Shown: positions 10,448 to 22,700, numbered from the stretch's first letter. The stretch is DNA of 64,000 nucleotides from Chitinibacter bivalviorum (GCF_013403565.1 NZ_CP058627.1:2294001-2358000), one strand, 5' to 3'. Numbers and translations are program-made. The notes: generated by a model not told the origin, from the letters alone.

Positions 10448-10639
10448 TTAGGCAGCCTTCTGAGTGAGAACGGTAAGAACGCGCGCAATATCTTTGCGCA
10501 CACGCTTGAGTTCGCTAGTGTTAGCCAATTGGCCCGTCGCATGCTGCATGCGAAGGCTAAACTTGGCTTTCAGCAGCGCCGTCAATTCGCTTTTCAGCTC
10601 TTCAACGGATTTCTGTTGTAGTTCAGCAGCTTTCATCAT
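10448..10639 (-). CDS. rpmC: 50S ribosomal protein L29
   Basis: A 63-residue, mostly helical L29 near the exit tunnel and trigger-factor site. Two in-frame ATGs are adjacent at the start; the first overlaps the rplP stop by four bases. It ends one base before the rpsQ start. Confidence 0.96.
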   Translation of the reverse strand: MMKAAELQQKSVEELKSELTALLKAKFSLRMQHATGQLANTSELKRVRKDIARVLTVLTQKAA

Positions 10640-11052
10640 TGCCCCACTTGGCGAGATACCACGGTTACCGCAAAAGGAAGCTTAGCTGAAGCCAAACGGA
10701 AGGCCTCACGAGCAATCTCTTCTGATACACCGTTCAATTCATACAAAACTTTACCAGGCTGAATTTCAGCTACGTAGTAGTCAGGAGAACCCTTACCCCC
10801 ACCCATACGAACTTCAGCTGGTTTAGTTGAAATTGGCTTATCTGGAAACACACGAATCCACACACGACCACCACGTTTGATATAGCGAGTAATAGCACGG
10901 CGGGCAGATTCAATTTGACGAGCAGTCAAACGACCACGGCTAGTTGCCTTCAGACCGAACTCGCCGAATGCAACTGTGTTACCGCGGGTAGCGATACCTG
11001 TATTGCGGCCCTTTTGGACCTTACGGAATTTAAGTCTAGTTGGCTGCAGCAT
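10636..11052 (-). CDS. rplP: 50S ribosomal protein L16
   Basis: A 138-residue L16 beginning [17 protein letters not shown]. It binds close to the A-site tRNA. The [27 protein letters not shown] stretch is diagnostic (residues about 60-86). Its start lies inside the last 17 bases of rpsC, suggesting coupling. Confidence 0.98.
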   Translation of the reverse strand: MLQPTRLKFRKVQKGRNTGIATRGNTVAFGEFGLKATSRGRLTARQIESARRAITRYIKRGGRVWIRVFPDKPISTKPAEVRMGGGKGSPDYYVAEIQPGKVLYELNGVSEEIAREAFRLASAKLPFAVTVVSRQVGQ

Positions 11053-11740
11053 TGCGTGGCCCCTTACGTGGTTTCTTCTGAGTTTCTACTGGCTCAGCGG
11101 CTGATTTCTCACCCGGTTTAACATCGCCCTTATAAACCCAAACTTTTACACCGATAATGCCGTAGGTAGTCTTCGCTTCAGACGTTGCATAGTCGATATC
11201 TGCACGCAGAGTATGCAAAGGAACACGACCTTCACGATACCATTCTGTACGAGCAATCTCGATACCATTCAAACGACCAGAAGACATGATCTTGATACCC
11301 TGCGCACCGAGGCGCATAGCATTTTGCATTGCACGCTTCATAGCACGACGGAACATTACACGCTTCTCAAGTTGAGCAGTGATGCTGTCAGCGATAATCT
11401 GAGCATCAATCTCTGGCTTGCGAACTTCTTCAATATTTACATGAACTGGCACATTCAAGATTTTTTGCAATTGAGATTTCAATTGCTCAATATCTTCGCC
11501 TTTTTTACCAATAACCACACCTGGACGTGCAGAATAAATAGTAACTTTGGCGTTTTTAGCTGGACGCTCAATAACTACGCGACTAACAGCAGCACCAACG
11601 AGTTTTTTCTTCAAAAACTCACGCACCTCGATGTCTTCATTCAACATCTTCGCGAAATTAGTGCTGTTAGCGTACCAGCGTGAAGACCAATTCTTAGTTA
11701 CAGGTAAACGAAAACCTGTAGGATGAATTTTCTGACCCAT
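11036..11740 (-). CDS. rpsC: 30S ribosomal protein S3
   Basis: A 234-residue S3 starting [18 protein letters not shown]; the frame extends 87 bases upstream into rplV without similarity. The KH domain lies at about 38-106 ([18 protein letters not shown]). S3 is part of the mRNA entry tunnel. Its end overlaps rplP by 17 bases. Confidence 0.97.
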   Translation of the reverse strand: MGQKIHPTGFRLPVTKNWSSRWYANSTNFAKMLNEDIEVREFLKKKLVGAAVSRVVIERPAKNAKVTIYSARPGVVIGKKGEDIEQLKSQLQKILNVPVHVNIEEVRKPEIDAQIIADSITAQLEKRVMFRRAMKRAMQNAMRLGAQGIKIMSSGRLNGIEIARTEWYREGRVPLHTLRADIDYATSEAKTTYGIIGVKVWVYKGDVKPGEKSAAEPVETQKKPRKGPRNAAAN

Positions 11741-11750
11741 GAGTCGCTCC

Positions 11751-12080
11751 TTAATCGCCAACAGTGAGAGTAATGTGGCAAGTTTGCTTCTCAATACGAT
11801 TGCCACGACCTTTAGCGCGCGCAGCAAAACGTTTCAAAGAAGGACCTTTGTCCACATAAATCGTTTTCACTTTGAGTGTGTCGATATCGGCACCTTCATT
11901 GTGCTCGGCATTGGCGATAGCCGACTCAAGAACCTTCTTAATTAAAACTGCACCCTTTTTAGGGCAGAAGGCCAGAATATTCAGCGCCTGCTCTACGGGC
12001 TTGCCACGAACGAGGTCTGCGACAAGACGCGCTTTTTGAGCTGAGAGGCGAGTGTTGCTTAGTACAGCAGATACTTGCAT
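11751..12080 (-). CDS. rplV: 50S ribosomal protein L22
   Basis: A 109-residue L22 whose loop lines the exit tunnel near macrolide sites. Family motifs: [15 protein letters not shown] and the C-terminal RGRG-type loop ([15 protein letters not shown]). Ten bases separate it from rpsC and nine from rpsS. Confidence 0.98.
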   Translation of the reverse strand: MQVSAVLSNTRLSAQKARLVADLVRGKPVEQALNILAFCPKKGAVLIKKVLESAIANAEHNEGADIDTLKVKTIYVDKGPSLKRFAARAKGRGNRIEKQTCHITLTVGD

Positions 12081-12089
12081 TTCTTCACC

Positions 12090-12365
12090 TTATCGCTTGG
12101 ATTTTTTGTCCGCGGCATGACCTTTAAAAGTACGGGTCAGAGCAAACTCACCCAACTTATGGCCAACCATGTTTTCATTCACATACACAGGAATGTGCTG
12201 TTTGCCGTTATGCACAGCAATAGTCAAGCCAACAAAATCTGGCAAGATAGTAGAACGACGCGACCAAGTTTTCACTGGACGCTTATCGTTGTTAGCACGT
12301 GTTGTTTCGACTTTCTTCAGCAAGTGCAGGTCAACGAATGGACCTTTTTTCACGGAACGTGCCAT
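12090..12365 (-). CDS. rpsS: 30S ribosomal protein S19
   Basis: A 91-residue S19 beginning [20 protein letters not shown], with the [15 protein letters not shown] motif. It forms the 30S head complex with S13. It lies 6 bp after rplB. Confidence 0.98.
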   Translation of the reverse strand: MARSVKKGPFVDLHLLKKVETTRANNDKRPVKTWSRRSTILPDFVGLTIAVHNGKQHIPVYVNENMVGHKLGEFALTRTFKGHAADKKSKR

Positions 12366-12371
12366 GTTGCA

Positions 12372-13205
12372 TTACCCCTTGTTCGCGAAACGACGGCGCA
12401 CAATCATATTGTTCGTGCGCTTGTTACGACGAGTGCGATAGCCCTTAGTAGGTTGACCCCATGGACTAACTGGTACGCGACCTTCGCCTGTACGACCTTC
12501 ACCACCACCGTGTGGGTGATCAACAGGGTTCATAGCAGTACCACGAACCGTCGGACGAATACCCAACCAACGTTTAGCACCGGCTTTACCGTACGAACGC
12601 AAGCTATGCTCACCGTTACCAACTTCACCGATCGTTGCACGGCAATCTACGTGCACCTTGCGGATCTCACCAGAACGCAAACGAAGCTGAGCATAAGCAC
12701 CTTCGCGAGCCAACAGCTGTACACTAGTACCAGCTGAGCGAGCGATCTGAGCACCTTTACCTGGCTGCAATTCGATACAATGGATTGTTGAACCCACTGG
12801 AATATTGCGAATAGGCAGAGTATTACCCACTTTGATTGGAGCATCTGAACCAGATACAACAGTCATACCAGCAGACAAACCCTTAGGAGCAATAATGTAG
12901 CTACGCTCACCATCGGCATAACACAACAAAGCGATATTAGCAGTACGATTTGGGTCGTATTCCAGGCGCTCAACTTTAGCAACGATACCGTCTTTGTTAC
13001 GACGGAAGTCAATCAGACGATAATGCTGCTTATGACCACCACCGATGTGACGAGTCGTGATGTGACCATTATTGTTACGGCCGCCTGTTTTAGACTTTTT
13101 CACCAACAAAGGAGCGTATGGCGCACCTTTATGGAGGTCCGGACTAACAACTTTAACAACCGCGCGGCGACCTGGGGATGTCGGTTTTACTTTAACCAAA
13201 GCCAT
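12372..13205 (-). CDS. rplB: 50S ribosomal protein L2
   Basis: A 277-residue L2, a universal protein next to the peptidyl-transferase centre and needed for subunit joining. The HPHGGGEGR motif near residue 230, containing the conserved histidine, is intact. It lies between rplW and rpsS. Confidence 0.98.
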   Translation of the reverse strand: MALVKVKPTSPGRRAVVKVVSPDLHKGAPYAPLLVKKSKTGGRNNNGHITTRHIGGGHKQHYRLIDFRRNKDGIVAKVERLEYDPNRTANIALLCYADGERSYIIAPKGLSAGMTVVSGSDAPIKVGNTLPIRNIPVGSTIHCIELQPGKGAQIARSAGTSVQLLAREGAYAQLRLRSGEIRKVHVDCRATIGEVGNGEHSLRSYGKAGAKRWLGIRPTVRGTAMNPVDHPHGGGEGRTGEGRVPVSPWGQPTKGYRTRRNKRTNNMIVRRRFANKG

Positions 13206-13217
13206 TTCTCAGTCTCC

Positions 13218-13523
13218 TTATTGCGCAGAAGCCAAGTCAATTTCCTGACCGGCAACCAAGCTAACGTAGGCTTTCTTCCAATCTTTACGACGACCCGCAG
13301 TGCGGCCGAAACGCTTAGACTTACCCTTAACGTTAATTGTTGTTACAGCATCTACTTTTACCTTGAACAAAAGTTCAACCGCAGCTTTAATTTCAGCTTT
13401 AGTAGCATCAGTAGATACGCGAAATACAACCTGCTCAGATTTCTCGGCCAGCATTGTGCTCTTTTCAGAAACAACAGGCGCCAAAATCACTTGCAACAGG
13501 CGATTTTCTGCGAATTTGATCAT
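13218..13523 (-). CDS. rplW: 50S ribosomal protein L23
   Basis: A 101-residue L23, the docking site for trigger factor and SRP at the tunnel exit. [11 protein letters not shown] and [21 protein letters not shown] are typical. The start overlaps the rplD stop by four bases (ATGA). Confidence 0.98.
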   Translation of the reverse strand: MIKFAENRLLQVILAPVVSEKSTMLAEKSEQVVFRVSTDATKAEIKAAVELLFKVKVDAVTTINVKGKSKRFGRTAGRRKDWKKAYVSLVAGQEIDLASAQ

Positions 13524-14140
13524 GCGAACATCTCCTCAAACGCCTGAAGAGCCTCACGTGTCAAGACTACTTTCTTGAAACGCACCAAGCTAACTGGATC
13601 AGCTTGCGCCGGCTCAAGCACGAGAACGTGCGGCAGATTGCGCGAAGCGAGATACAGATTCTCATCCAACTCTTTAGTTACGATCAGCACGTTATCCAAT
13701 TGCATTTCAGCCAATTTCTGAGCGAAAGCTTTGGTTTTAGGCGCATCAAGAACAAAAGAATCAACCACAACCAAACGATCTTCACGCACCAATTGCGACA
13801 AGATAGTCGCAATACCAGCACGGTACATTTTGCGGTTAACTTTTTGTGAGAAATTCTCATCTGGGCTATTTGGGAATGTTTTACCACCACCACGCCACAA
13901 TGGAGAAGAAGACATACCAGCACGAGCACGGCCAGTACCTTTCTGACGCCACGGTTTTTTCGTAGTGTGTTTTACATCAGTACGATCTTTTTGTGCACGA
14001 TTACCGCTACGCGCATTGGCAAAGTAAGCAGTAACTACTTGATGCACAAGAGCTTCGTTAAATTCGCGACCAAACAAAGAATCCGAACCAGCAACAGCCG
14101 CTTGAGCCTCGCCTTTAAGATTTACAGATTTAAGTTCCAT
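13520..14140 (-). CDS. rplD: 50S ribosomal protein L4
   Basis: A 206-residue L4 whose loop ([20 protein letters not shown]) reaches the exit tunnel. In E. coli L4 autoregulates the S10 operon. Its start shares a base with the rplC stop (TAATG), a translational coupling. Confidence 0.98.
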   Translation of the reverse strand: MELKSVNLKGEAQAAVAGSDSLFGREFNEALVHQVVTAYFANARSGNRAQKDRTDVKHTTKKPWRQKGTGRARAGMSSSPLWRGGGKTFPNSPDENFSQKVNRKMYRAGIATILSQLVREDRLVVVDSFVLDAPKTKAFAQKLAEMQLDNVLIVTKELDENLYLASRNLPHVLVLEPAQADPVSLVRFKKVVLTREALQAFEEMFA

Positions 14141-14784
14141 TACGCACCCACCTTCACGCCCGGACGAACGATAACTTGATTGCCCTTAGAACCTGGTACA
14201 CCACCCTTAACCAGCAGCAATTGACGCTCAGCGTCAACACGCACGATTTCCAGGTTTTGAACGGTACGCTTAACATTACCCAACTGACCAGCCATGCGCT
14301 TACCTGGGAATACACGACCAGGATCTTGCGCCATACCGATAGAACCAGCAGAGCGATGAGACAAAGAGTTACCGTGCGAAGCACGATTAGAGGCAAAGTG
14401 GTAGCGCTTGATAACACCAGCCCAACCCTTACCTTGTGTTGTACCGGTCACATCAACGATCTGACCAACACTAAACAACTCAACCGACAGTGCATCACCA
14501 GCTTTCAGGCCAGCAATTTTATCTGCTGACAAACGGAACTCAACGAGACCCTCACCAGCTTCAACACCTGCAGCAGCAAAATGACCTGCTTCTGCTTTAT
14601 TTACGCGACTAGCTTTTTTAGCGCCGAAAGTAACTTGAACAGCTGAATAGCCATCCACTTCCTGCGTTTTGATTTGCGTGACGCGGTTTGCAGCCATGTC
14701 CAACACCGTCACTGGAATGGAAACACCATCCTCAGCGAAGACGCGAGTCATGCCGACTTTGCGACCTACAAGACCTAAGCTCAT
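14140..14784 (-). CDS. rplC: 50S ribosomal protein L3
   Basis: A 214-residue L3 starting [16 protein letters not shown], with AAGGGA-like spacing before the ATG; an upstream in-frame start six codons earlier is less likely. [17 protein letters not shown] and the methylated-glutamine region [17 protein letters not shown] are present. A 143-bp gap with a terminator-like hairpin separates it from rpsJ. Confidence 0.97.
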   Translation of the reverse strand: MSLGLVGRKVGMTRVFAEDGVSIPVTVLDMAANRVTQIKTQEVDGYSAVQVTFGAKKASRVNKAEAGHFAAAGVEAGEGLVEFRLSADKIAGLKAGDALSVELFSVGQIVDVTGTTQGKGWAGVIKRYHFASNRASHGNSLSHRSAGSIGMAQDPGRVFPGKRMAGQLGNVKRTVQNLEIVRVDAERQLLLVKGGVPGSKGNQVIVRPGVKVGA

Positions 14785-14845
14785 AGTTATTCCCTTTATC
14801 AAGGGCCAGTTACGATTGACTGGCTATGACCATTAAAAAATAAAA

Positions 14846-14875
14846 CGGACTTGCCATTACGAAATGGCAAGTCCG
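14846..14875 (-). terminator. Strong hairpin between rpsJ and rplC
   Basis: A perfect 13-bp stem with a 4-nt loop, followed on the minus strand by ttttattttttaat: a good intrinsic terminator. Just upstream is an extended -10-like element (tga-TAGTAT, box at 14878-14883), so the hairpin could instead be the very 5' end of a new rplC transcript. Either way rpsJ is set apart from the rest of S10. Confidence 0.65.
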
Positions 14876-14927
14876 CGATACTATCACATAATTTCTTTTT
14901 ACTGCAAGCACTTAGCCTGCAAAAGAA

Positions 14928-15239
14928 TTAGTTTAGTTTGATTTCAACATCAACGCCAGCTGGCAAGTCCAACTTCATCAACGCATCAACTGTTTTATCA
15001 GTTGGATCAACGATATCCATCATGCGCAAATGCGTGCGGATTTCGAACTGATCACGTGACGTTTTGTTAACGTGTGGAGAACGCAACACGTCAAAACGTT
15101 CGATTTTAGTTGGCAAAGGTACCGGCCCTTTAACAACTGCACCCGTGCGTTTAGCAGTTTCAACAATCTCTTGAGCCGAACGATCGATCAAAGAGTAGTC
15201 AAAAGCTTTTAAACGGATGCGGATTTTTTGGTTTTGCAT
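14928..15239 (-). CDS. rpsJ: 30S ribosomal protein S10 (NusE)
   Basis: A 103-residue S10 beginning [19 protein letters not shown]. It acts in the 30S head and as NusE in antitermination with NusB and NusG. It lies 12 bp after tuf and before a strong hairpin, so it probably travels with the str genes. Confidence 0.98.
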   Translation of the reverse strand: MQNQKIRIRLKAFDYSLIDRSAQEIVETAKRTGAVVKGPVPLPTKIERFDVLRSPHVNKTSRDQFEIRTHLRMMDIVDPTDKTVDALMKLDLPAGVDVEIKLN

Positions 15240-15251
15240 TGTGAGTCCCTA

Positions 15252-16442
15252 TTATTCGATGACTTTAGCTACAACGCCCGCACCAACGGTACGGCCACCT
15301 TCACGAATCGCAAAGCGCAAACCTTGCTCCATCGCGATCGGGCAAATCAACGTTACAGTGATTGACACGTTGTCGCCTGGCATAACCATTTCTGTACCTT
15401 CTGGCAACTGGATCGCACCAGTTACGTCCGTAGTACGGAAGTAGAACTGTGGACGGTAGTTGCTAAAGAATGGCGTATGACGACCACCTTCTTCTTTCGA
15501 CAGAACGTAGATTTCTGACGTGAATTTAGTGTGTGGTGTGATTGAGCCTGGTTTAGCCAATACTTGACCACGCTGAACGTCTTCACGCTTAGTACCGCGC
15601 AACAACGCACCAATGTTGTCACCTGCTTGACCTTGATCCAGCAATTTGCGGAACATTTCAACGCCAGTACAAGTAGTTTTGATGGTTGGAACGATACCAA
15701 CGATCTCAATCTCTTCACCAACCTTAACGATACCGCGCTCTACACGACCAGTTACTACAGTACCACGACCAGAGATAGAGAATACGTCCTCTACTGGCAT
15801 CAGGAATGTACCGTCAACTGCGCGCTCTGGCAGAGGAATGTAAGTATCCAACGCATCAGCCAAGCGGAAGATTGCTGGCTCGCCGTATTCGCCTTGATCA
15901 CCTTCCAGTGCAGCACGAGCTGAACCAGTAATGATTGGAGTGTCATCACCTGGGAAGTCGTATTTAGACAACAGGTCACGAACTTCCATTTCTACCAATT
16001 CGAGCAACTCAGCATCATCAACCAAGTCAGCTTTGTTCATGAATACGATGATGTATGGAACGCCAACCTGACGAGACAACAAGATGTGCTCGCGAGTTTG
16101 TGGCATAGGACCATCAGCAGCAGAAACAACCAATACCGCGCCGTCCATCTGAGCCGCACCGGTAATCATGTTTTTTACATAATCCGCGTGACCTGGGCAA
16201 TCTACGTGAGCGTAGTGGCGAGTTTCAGTTTCGTATTCAACGTGCGCAGTATTAATAGTAATACCACGTGCTTTTTCTTCTGGAGCGCTATCGATCTGTG
16301 AGTAGTCTTTAGCTTCGCCACCGAATTTGCGAGACAAGATTGTCGTGATCGCAGCAGTCAGAGTGGTTTTACCATGGTCAACGTGACCGATTGTACCAAC
16401 GTTAACGTGCGGTTTTGTCCGCGTAAACTTTTCTTTAGCCAT
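15252..16442 (-). CDS. tuf: Elongation factor Tu, copy 1
   Basis: A 396-residue EF-Tu that delivers aminoacyl-tRNA to the ribosome. The P-loop GHVDHGKTT is at 19-27; DCPGH and NKAD follow. The protein is identical to copy 2 at 31905-33095, and by eye the genes differ at only about six synonymous positions, three of them in the last 18 bases. It lies between fusA and rpsJ, the tufA position. Confidence 0.99.
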   Translation of the reverse strand: MAKEKFTRTKPHVNVGTIGHVDHGKTTLTAAITTILSRKFGGEAKDYSQIDSAPEEKARGITINTAHVEYETETRHYAHVDCPGHADYVKNMITGAAQMDGAVLVVSAADGPMPQTREHILLSRQVGVPYIIVFMNKADLVDDAELLELVEMEVRDLLSKYDFPGDDTPIITGSARAALEGDQGEYGEPAIFRLADALDTYIPLPERAVDGTFLMPVEDVFSISGRGTVVTGRVERGIVKVGEEIEIVGIVPTIKTTCTGVEMFRKLLDQGQAGDNIGALLRGTKREDVQRGQVLAKPGSITPHTKFTSEIYVLSKEEGGRHTPFFSNYRPQFYFRTTDVTGAIQLPEGTEMVMPGDNVSITVTLICPIAMEQGLRFAIREGGRTVGAGVVAKVIE

Positions 16443-16460
16443 TCTTAAATATCCTTAAAA

Positions 16461-18557
16461 TTATTTCTTAGCCATGATTGCATCAGCAATATGCTTAGGA
16501 GCGATTGAGTAGTGCTTGAATTCCATTGAGTATGTTGCGCGACCTTGCGACATAGAACGCAGAGTAGTCGAATAACCAAACATCTCAGACAATGGAACTT
16601 CGGCTTTTACCATCTTGCCGCCAGCAGGATTGTCGTCCATACCTTGCAAGATACCGCGACGAGATGAGATATCACCCATAATGTCGCCCATGTAGTCTTC
16701 TGGAGTCTCGATTTCAACAGCCATCATTGGCTCAAGAATTACCGGACCCGCACGACGCATAGCTTCTTTAAATGCCAAAGAGCCAGCCAACTCAAACGCA
16801 ATTTGCGAAGAGTCAACATCATGGTAAGAACCGAATGTCAAACGTACTTTCACGTCAACAACAGGGAAGCCAGCCAACACGCCTGATTTCAGGGTATTTT
16901 GAATACCCTTATCAACTGACGGGATAAATTCACGAGGAATTACACCACCCTTGATTTCGTCGTGGAAGCTATAACCATTACCTTCACCTGCTGGCTCGAT
17001 AGTGATCGTACAATCGCCGTACTGACCTTTACCGCCAGACTGCTTAGCATGCTTACCTTGCACATCAGCGGCGATTTGCGTAATCGTTTCACGGTAAGCA
17101 ACCTGTGGTGCACCCACATTAGCCTCAACGCCAAACTCACGCTTCATACGGTCAACCAAGATCTCAAGGTGCAATTCACCCATACCAGACATAATTGTCT
17201 GGCCCGTCTCTTCATCAGTACGCACACGGAAAGAAGGATCTTCTTTAGCCAAGCGACCCAATGCCAGACCCATCTTCTCTTGGTCAGCCTTTGTTTTTGG
17301 CTCAACCGCAACGTGAATTACTGGCTCAGGGAATACCATGCGCTCCAAGATGATTGGATTAGCTGGATCACACAAAGTCTCACCAGTCGTCACATCTTTC
17401 AGACCAATAGCAGCAGCGATGTCGCCTGCGCGCACCTCTTCGATCTCTTTACGATCGTTTGCATGCATTTGCACGATACGACCGATACGTTCTTTTTTAT
17501 CTTTAACAGAGTTAAGAACGGAATCGCCAGAATTCAACACACCCGAATAAACCCGGAAGAAGGTCAACTGACCAACATATGGGTCATTCATCAATTTGAA
17601 TGCAAGCGCAGAGAATGGAGCGTCGTCCGAAGCTGGGCGAGTAGCCTCTTGCTCACGATCATCAACACCCTTCACATCATCAATATCAAGCGGTGACGGC
17701 AAGAATTCGATCACTGCATCCAGCATGCGCTGAACACCTTTATTCTTAAAGGCCGAACCACACAATACAGGCTGAATTTCGCACGCCAAAGTACGCGTAC
17801 GCAGTGCGCCAATAATCTCTTCTTCTGACAATGCGCCAGTTTCGAGATATTTATTCATTAGGTCTTCACTTGCTTCAGCAGCAGTTTCAACCATTTTTTC
17901 GCGCCATTCTTGCGCAACCGAAACCAGATCCGCAGGGATGTCGCCATACTCAAACTTCATACCTTGAGACGCTTCATCCCAGATAATCGCTTTCATTTTG
18001 AGCAGGTCAACAACACCCTCAAACTTGTCTTCTGCACCAATAGGTACAACAACAGGTACTGGGTTAGCTTTCAAGCGAATTTTCATTTGCTCGACGGCAC
18101 GGAAGAAGTTGGCACCTGAACGGTCCATCTTATTCACAAACGCCAAACGCGGAACGTTGTATTTGTTTGCTTGACGCCATACAGTTTCCGACTGAGGCTG
18201 AACACCGCCTACAGCACAATAAACCATACAAGCCCCATCAAGCACACGCATTGAACGCTCTACTTCAATCGTAAAGTCAACGTGTCCTGGGGTATCAATA
18301 ATATTTACCAAGTGCTCCTGGAACTGCATACCCATACCTTTCCAGTATGTCGTAGTTGCAGCAGAAGTAATGGTAATACCACGCTCTTGCTCTTGTTCCA
18401 TCCAGTCCATAGTGGCGGCGCCATCATGAACTTCACCGATTTTATGATTTACACCGGTGTAGAACAAAATACGTTCAGTCGTAGTAGTCTTACCAGCATC
18501 AATGTGAGCAGAGATACCGATATTACGGTAACGCTCAATAGGGGTCTTACGTGCCAC
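16461..18557 (-). CDS. fusA: Elongation factor G
   Basis: A 698-residue translocation GTPase with [13 protein letters not shown] (P-loop), DTPGH and NKMD motifs and domains II-V of usual length. The start codon is GTG. It is the third str gene, 27 bp after rpsG and 18 bp before tuf. Confidence 0.99.
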   Translation of the reverse strand: MARKTPIERYRNIGISAHIDAGKTTTTERILFYTGVNHKIGEVHDGAATMDWMEQEQERGITITSAATTTYWKGMGMQFQEHLVNIIDTPGHVDFTIEVERSMRVLDGACMVYCAVGGVQPQSETVWRQANKYNVPRLAFVNKMDRSGANFFRAVEQMKIRLKANPVPVVVPIGAEDKFEGVVDLLKMKAIIWDEASQGMKFEYGDIPADLVSVAQEWREKMVETAAEASEDLMNKYLETGALSEEEIIGALRTRTLACEIQPVLCGSAFKNKGVQRMLDAVIEFLPSPLDIDDVKGVDDREQEATRPASDDAPFSALAFKLMNDPYVGQLTFFRVYSGVLNSGDSVLNSVKDKKERIGRIVQMHANDRKEIEEVRAGDIAAAIGLKDVTTGETLCDPANPIILERMVFPEPVIHVAVEPKTKADQEKMGLALGRLAKEDPSFRVRTDEETGQTIMSGMGELHLEILVDRMKREFGVEANVGAPQVAYRETITQIAADVQGKHAKQSGGKGQYGDCTITIEPAGEGNGYSFHDEIKGGVIPREFIPSVDKGIQNTLKSGVLAGFPVVDVKVRLTFGSYHDVDSSQIAFELAGSLAFKEAMRRAGPVILEPMMAVEIETPEDYMGDIMGDISSRRGILQGMDDNPAGGKMVKAEVPLSEMFGYSTTLRSMSQGRATYSMEFKHYSIAPKHIADAIMAKK

Positions 18558-18584
18558 GGCTCAATCCTTATTAGGAATACGCAA

Positions 18585-19055
18585 TTAGAAACGGAAGTGA
18601 GCAAACGCTTTGTTTGCATCAGCCATACGATGTACTTCATCGCGTTTTTTCATCGCGCCGCCACGACCTTCAGCAGCGTCAAGAAGCTCACCAGCCAGAC
18701 GCAGGTCCATCGATTTTTCACCACGTTTACGAGCCGCTTCGCGGACCCAACGCATCGCCAATGCCAGACGACGGCTAGGACGTACTTCTACTGGTACCTG
18801 GTAGTTGGCACCACCGACACGGCGGCTTTTAACCTCTACAGCTGGCTTAACATTGCCAATTGCAGTGTTGAAAATTTCTACAGCATCTTTACCAGTCTTT
18901 TTCTCGATCTGGGCCAATGCACCATAAACGATACGTTCTGCAACAGCTTTTTTGCCGTCCAGCATTACAACGTTCATGAATTTCGCGAGTTCTGTGCTAC
19001 CGAATTTTGGATCCGGCAAGACGTCGCGTTTCGGTACTTCTCTGCGTCTTGGCAT
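18585..19055 (-). CDS. rpsG: 30S ribosomal protein S7
   Basis: A 156-residue S7 beginning [20 protein letters not shown], nucleator of the 30S head. The 111-bp gap before it corresponds to the rpsL-rpsG spacer that in E. coli is bound by S7 for feedback; the structure was not verified here. Confidence 0.98.
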   Translation of the reverse strand: MPRRREVPKRDVLPDPKFGSTELAKFMNVVMLDGKKAVAERIVYGALAQIEKKTGKDAVEIFNTAIGNVKPAVEVKSRRVGGANYQVPVEVRPSRRLALAMRWVREAARKRGEKSMDLRLAGELLDAAEGRGGAMKKRDEVHRMADANKAFAHFRF

Positions 19056-19166
19056 AATTTACTTCCTTAATGTGACATTCAGTTGGGGACTCACCCCTGG
19101 GACGCCCAAAGGGACGGCCACTTACTTGACAGCTTTTGCTCTGCGCTGCCGCACAGACTGCACCAA

Positions 19167-19541
19167 TTACGCCTTAGGACGTTTAGCACCGTACTTAGAG
19201 CGAGATTGCTTACGATTTTTAACGCCAGCCAAGTCAAGAGAGCCGCGTACGCAGTGATAGCGAACACCTGGCAAATCTTTTACACGACCGCCGCGCAACA
19301 ACACAACACTGTGCTCTTGCAGGTTATGGCCTTCACCACCGATGTACGAAATCACTTCGAAACCGTTGGTCAAGCGAACTTTACAAACTTTACGCAGGGC
19401 AGAGTTTGGTTTTTTAGGAGTAGTTGTATATACGCGAGTACATACACCACGTTTTTGCGGGCACGCTTCAAGAGCCGGTACTTTGCTCTTAAAAGTTTCC
19501 GCAACACGGCCTTTACGGACGAGTTGGTTGATAGTTGGCAT
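19167..19541 (-). CDS. rpsL: 30S ribosomal protein S12
   Basis: A 124-residue S12 of the decoding centre. [14 protein letters not shown] keeps the lysine equivalent to K43, and [11 protein letters not shown] keeps K88, so the gene is wild type at the classical streptomycin-resistance sites. It is the first str gene, behind a structured leader with its own promoter. Confidence 0.98.
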   Translation of the reverse strand: MPTINQLVRKGRVAETFKSKVPALEACPQKRGVCTRVYTTTPKKPNSALRKVCKVRLTNGFEVISYIGGEGHNLQEHSVVLLRGGRVKDLPGVRYHCVRGSLDLAGVKNRKQSRSKYGAKRPKA

Positions 19542-19563
19542 TGTTTTAACATCCTACCACGTT

Positions 19564-19593
19564 AAAAAAAACCAGCCTGAACACCAGGCTTGG
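19564..19593 (-). terminator. Terminator-like hairpin in the str leader
   Basis: An 8-bp GC-rich stem with one bulged base (ccaagcctg/caggctgg) is followed on the minus strand by eight T, ending about 22 bases before rpsL. By form it is an intrinsic terminator. As it lies downstream of the str promoter, it would act as an attenuator for str or a late terminator for rpoBC. Confidence 0.7.
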
Positions 19594-19617
19594 CTATTTG
19601 TTTCCACAATGGAAACA

Positions 19618-19647
19618 CTGCGGCAAGCGAAAACTCGCTTGCCGCAG
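19618..19647 (-). repeat. 13-bp hairpin in the str leader
   Basis: A perfect 13-bp stem with a 4-nt loop, without a T run. It would form in the 5' leader of the str mRNA just after the predicted start site. A smaller 6-bp hairpin follows at 19600-19616. Confidence 0.6.
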
Positions 19648-19660
19648 CAAAAGACTTTGA

Positions 19661-19690
19661 ATTATAAGGACTTTGAAGTCATTCAGTCAA
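19661..19690 (-). promoter_or_regulatory. Predicted str operon promoter
   Basis: On the minus strand TTGACT (19685-19690) and TATAAT (19661-19666) are 18 bases apart: five of six and six of six consensus bases. Transcription would start near 19654, giving a leader of about 110 nt before rpsL. Confidence 0.7.
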
Positions 19691-19716
19691 TGCTTACCGA
19701 CGAAAGTCGGTAAGCA
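19691..19716 (-). repeat. Hairpin just after rpoC
   Basis: A perfect 11-bp stem with a 4-nt loop begins seven bases after the rpoC stop and ends directly at the -35 of the str promoter. It lacks a T run, so it may mark a processed 3' end rather than a simple terminator. Confidence 0.55.
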
Positions 19717-19723
19717 CTTTGAA

Positions 19724-22700
19724 TTACTCCGCCGCCTCACCTGCCGATTCAGCAAAAACTTCAGCCGCAACTTCCGCAAATGGCATCAAAGCTTCTACTT
19801 TGCTCTGCAAACGTTTGCGATTTTTGTGGTAAGCCAAGCCTGTACCAGCTGGAATCAAGCGGCCAACAATCACGTTCTCTTTCAAGCCACGCAGATCATC
19901 GATCTTGCCCATAATTGCCGCTTCAGTCAGAACGCGCGTTGTTTCCTGGAACGATGCCGCAGAAATAAACGAATCAGTCGACAACGATGCTTTAGTAATA
20001 CCCAGCAAGATATTGTCAAACTTAGCCAATTCTTTACCTTCAGCAGCCAATTTATCGTTGGCAATCAATACTTCAGCGCGCTCTACTTGCTCAGCCAAGA
20101 TGAAATCAGAATCACCAGCATCTGAAATCACAACACGACGAAGCATCTGACGAACAATTACTTCAATGTGTTTGTCATTAATCTTTACGCCCTGCAAGCG
20201 ATAAACCTCTTGCACTTCATGAACGATGTAACGTGCCAGAGCCTCAATGCCTTGCAAACGCAAGATATCATGCGGATCAATTGGGCCATCCACAATCGTT
20301 TCACCACGATTAACAACTTGACCATCGTGCACCATCACATGCTTATCTTTAGAAATCAGATATTCATGCGCCGCACCTTCAAGATCGGTCAAGATCAAGC
20401 GCTGCTTACCTTTAGTGTCTTTACCAAAGCTTGCAGTACCTGTGACTTCAGCCAACATACCTGCATCTTTTGGTGAGCGAGCTTCAAACAGCTCAGCAAC
20501 ACGTGGCAGACCACCGGTAATATCGCGAGTTTTAGCTGATTCTTGTGGAATACGAGCCAACACATCACCGACACCAACTTGCTGGCCATCTTTCACTGTA
20601 ATAATCGAGCCAACTTGGAAGGAAATCGTCACTGGTGTATCAGTACCAGCCAATTTCATTTCATTACCAAATTCATCGATCAACTTAACAAGTGGGCGCA
20701 AACCTTTGCTTGAAGTCACTTTTGCTTTAGAAGCAATAACCACCAAAGTAGACAAGCCCGTTACATCATCGACTTGTTTAACAACGGTCATACCTTCTTC
20801 AACGTTTTCGAACTTCACAGTACCAGAGTACTCAGTAATGATCGGACGTGAGTGAGGATCCCAAGTACCCAACACAGCACCGGCCTTAATTACATCGCCA
20901 TCTTTTACTGCCAGCGTTGCACCATATGGCACTTTATGCGTTTCGCGCTCGCGACCGTTATCATCCAATACCATGACTTCAGCAGAACGAGCGATTACAA
21001 CTGGCTCGCCTTTGGCATTGGTTACATAACGCATATTCGAGCTATAAGCGATATTACCGCTTGATTTAGCTTCAACTTGATTTGCAGCAGCAGCACGAGA
21101 TGCGGCACCACCGATGTGGAACGTACGCATTGTCAGCTGGGTACCAGGCTCACCGATTGACTGAGCCGCAATAACACCAACTGCTTCACCGCTATTCACC
21201 AAGTGACCACGACCCAAGTCACGGCCATAACATTTCGCACATAGACCGTAGCGAGTTTCGCACGACAGCGGTGTACGAACAACGACTTCATCCACACCAC
21301 GCAGCTCGATTTCATCAACCGCATCTTCATCAAGCAGCGCGCCAACTTCGAACAGCGTTTCTTGTGTAGATGGATCAACGACATCTTTAACTACTACGCG
21401 ACCCAAGATACGCTCGCGCAAGGCTTCAACTACGTCACCACCTTGTACGACGGCTTTCATTGCCACACCGTTTTTGGTGCCGCAATCATCTTCAGTCACA
21501 ACCAAATCTTGAGTTACATCGACTAAACGACGTGTCAGATAACCAGAGTTTGCTGTTTTCAGTGCCGTATCCGCCAAACCTTTACGCGCACCGTGTGTTG
21601 AGATGAAGTACTGGAGTACTGTCAAACCTTCACGGAAGTTCGTCGTAATTGGCATCTCAATAATCGAGCCGTCTGGCTTAGCCATCAGACCACGCATACC
21701 TGCCAGCTGACGGATCTGAGCTGCAGAACCACGCGCACCTGAGTCAGCCATCATGTAAATTGAGTTGAACGACTCTTGCTCATCTTGCTTGCCGTTTGCA
21801 TCGGTTACTGGCTCTTTACCCAGTTGATCCATCATCGCCTTAGCGATTTGATCACCAGCACGACCCCAGATATCGACAACCTTGTTGTAACGTTCGCCTT
21901 GAGTTACCAGACCCGAGCTGTATTGCTGCTCGATCTCTTTCACTTCAGACTGAGCTGCTGCGAGCAATTCAACTTTTTTCGCAGGAACCAACATGTCGTC
22001 AACGCAAATCGAAATACCACCACGAGTCGAATACGAGAAACCGGTGTACATCAATTGATCCGCGAATACGACGGTATCTTTCAAACCGCAACGGCGGAAT
22101 GAAGCATTAATCAATTTACCAATTTCTTTTTTCTTCAGTGACTTGTCGATGTGTGAGAACGCCAAGCCTTTGGGCAAGATCTCAGACAAGATCGCGCGAC
22201 CAACAGTCGTATCGCGACGCACCAATTTGCTTTCCCACTCGCCAGCTTCATTTTTGAACCACTCTTTCAAGCGGATAGAAACGCGGGTTTGCAGCGTTAC
22301 GTCTTTATTTGCGTAAGCACGCAAAGCTTCTGATACGTCAGAGAAAATAGTCAAACGCTGACCATCATCATTCAGGCGCTCACCTTTGGCGTACTTCGCT
22401 TCGCGGGTCATGTAATACAGACCCAATACGATATCCTGCGAAGGAACGATAATTGGCTCGCCATTGGCTGGAGCCAATACGTTATTTGACGCCAACATCA
22501 GAGTACGCGCTTCCATTTGCGCTTCCAGCGACAATGGAACGTGCACGGCCATTTGGTCACCGTCGAAGTCGGCATTGAATGCCGCACAAACGAGTGGGTG
22601 CAACTGAATTGCCTTACCTTCAATCAAGGTCGGTTCAAACGCTTGAATACCCAAGCGGTGCAGCGTTGGCGCACGATTGAGCAGTACTGGATGCTCACGA

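Noticed and set aside
12075..12737. 220-codon plus-strand frame across rpsS and rplB
   Set aside because: Antisense shadow of conserved ribosomal genes, with skewed Thr/Phe composition.
15564..15923. Open frames antisense to tuf copy 1 and the same at 32217-32576 antisense to copy 2
   Set aside because: Their repetition only mirrors the tuf duplication; they are shadows of a highly conserved gene with no start signals.
18282..19070. 262-codon plus-strand frame antisense to fusA and rpsG
   Set aside because: It spans two real genes and their gap with no ribosome site; composition is that of a reverse-complement frame.
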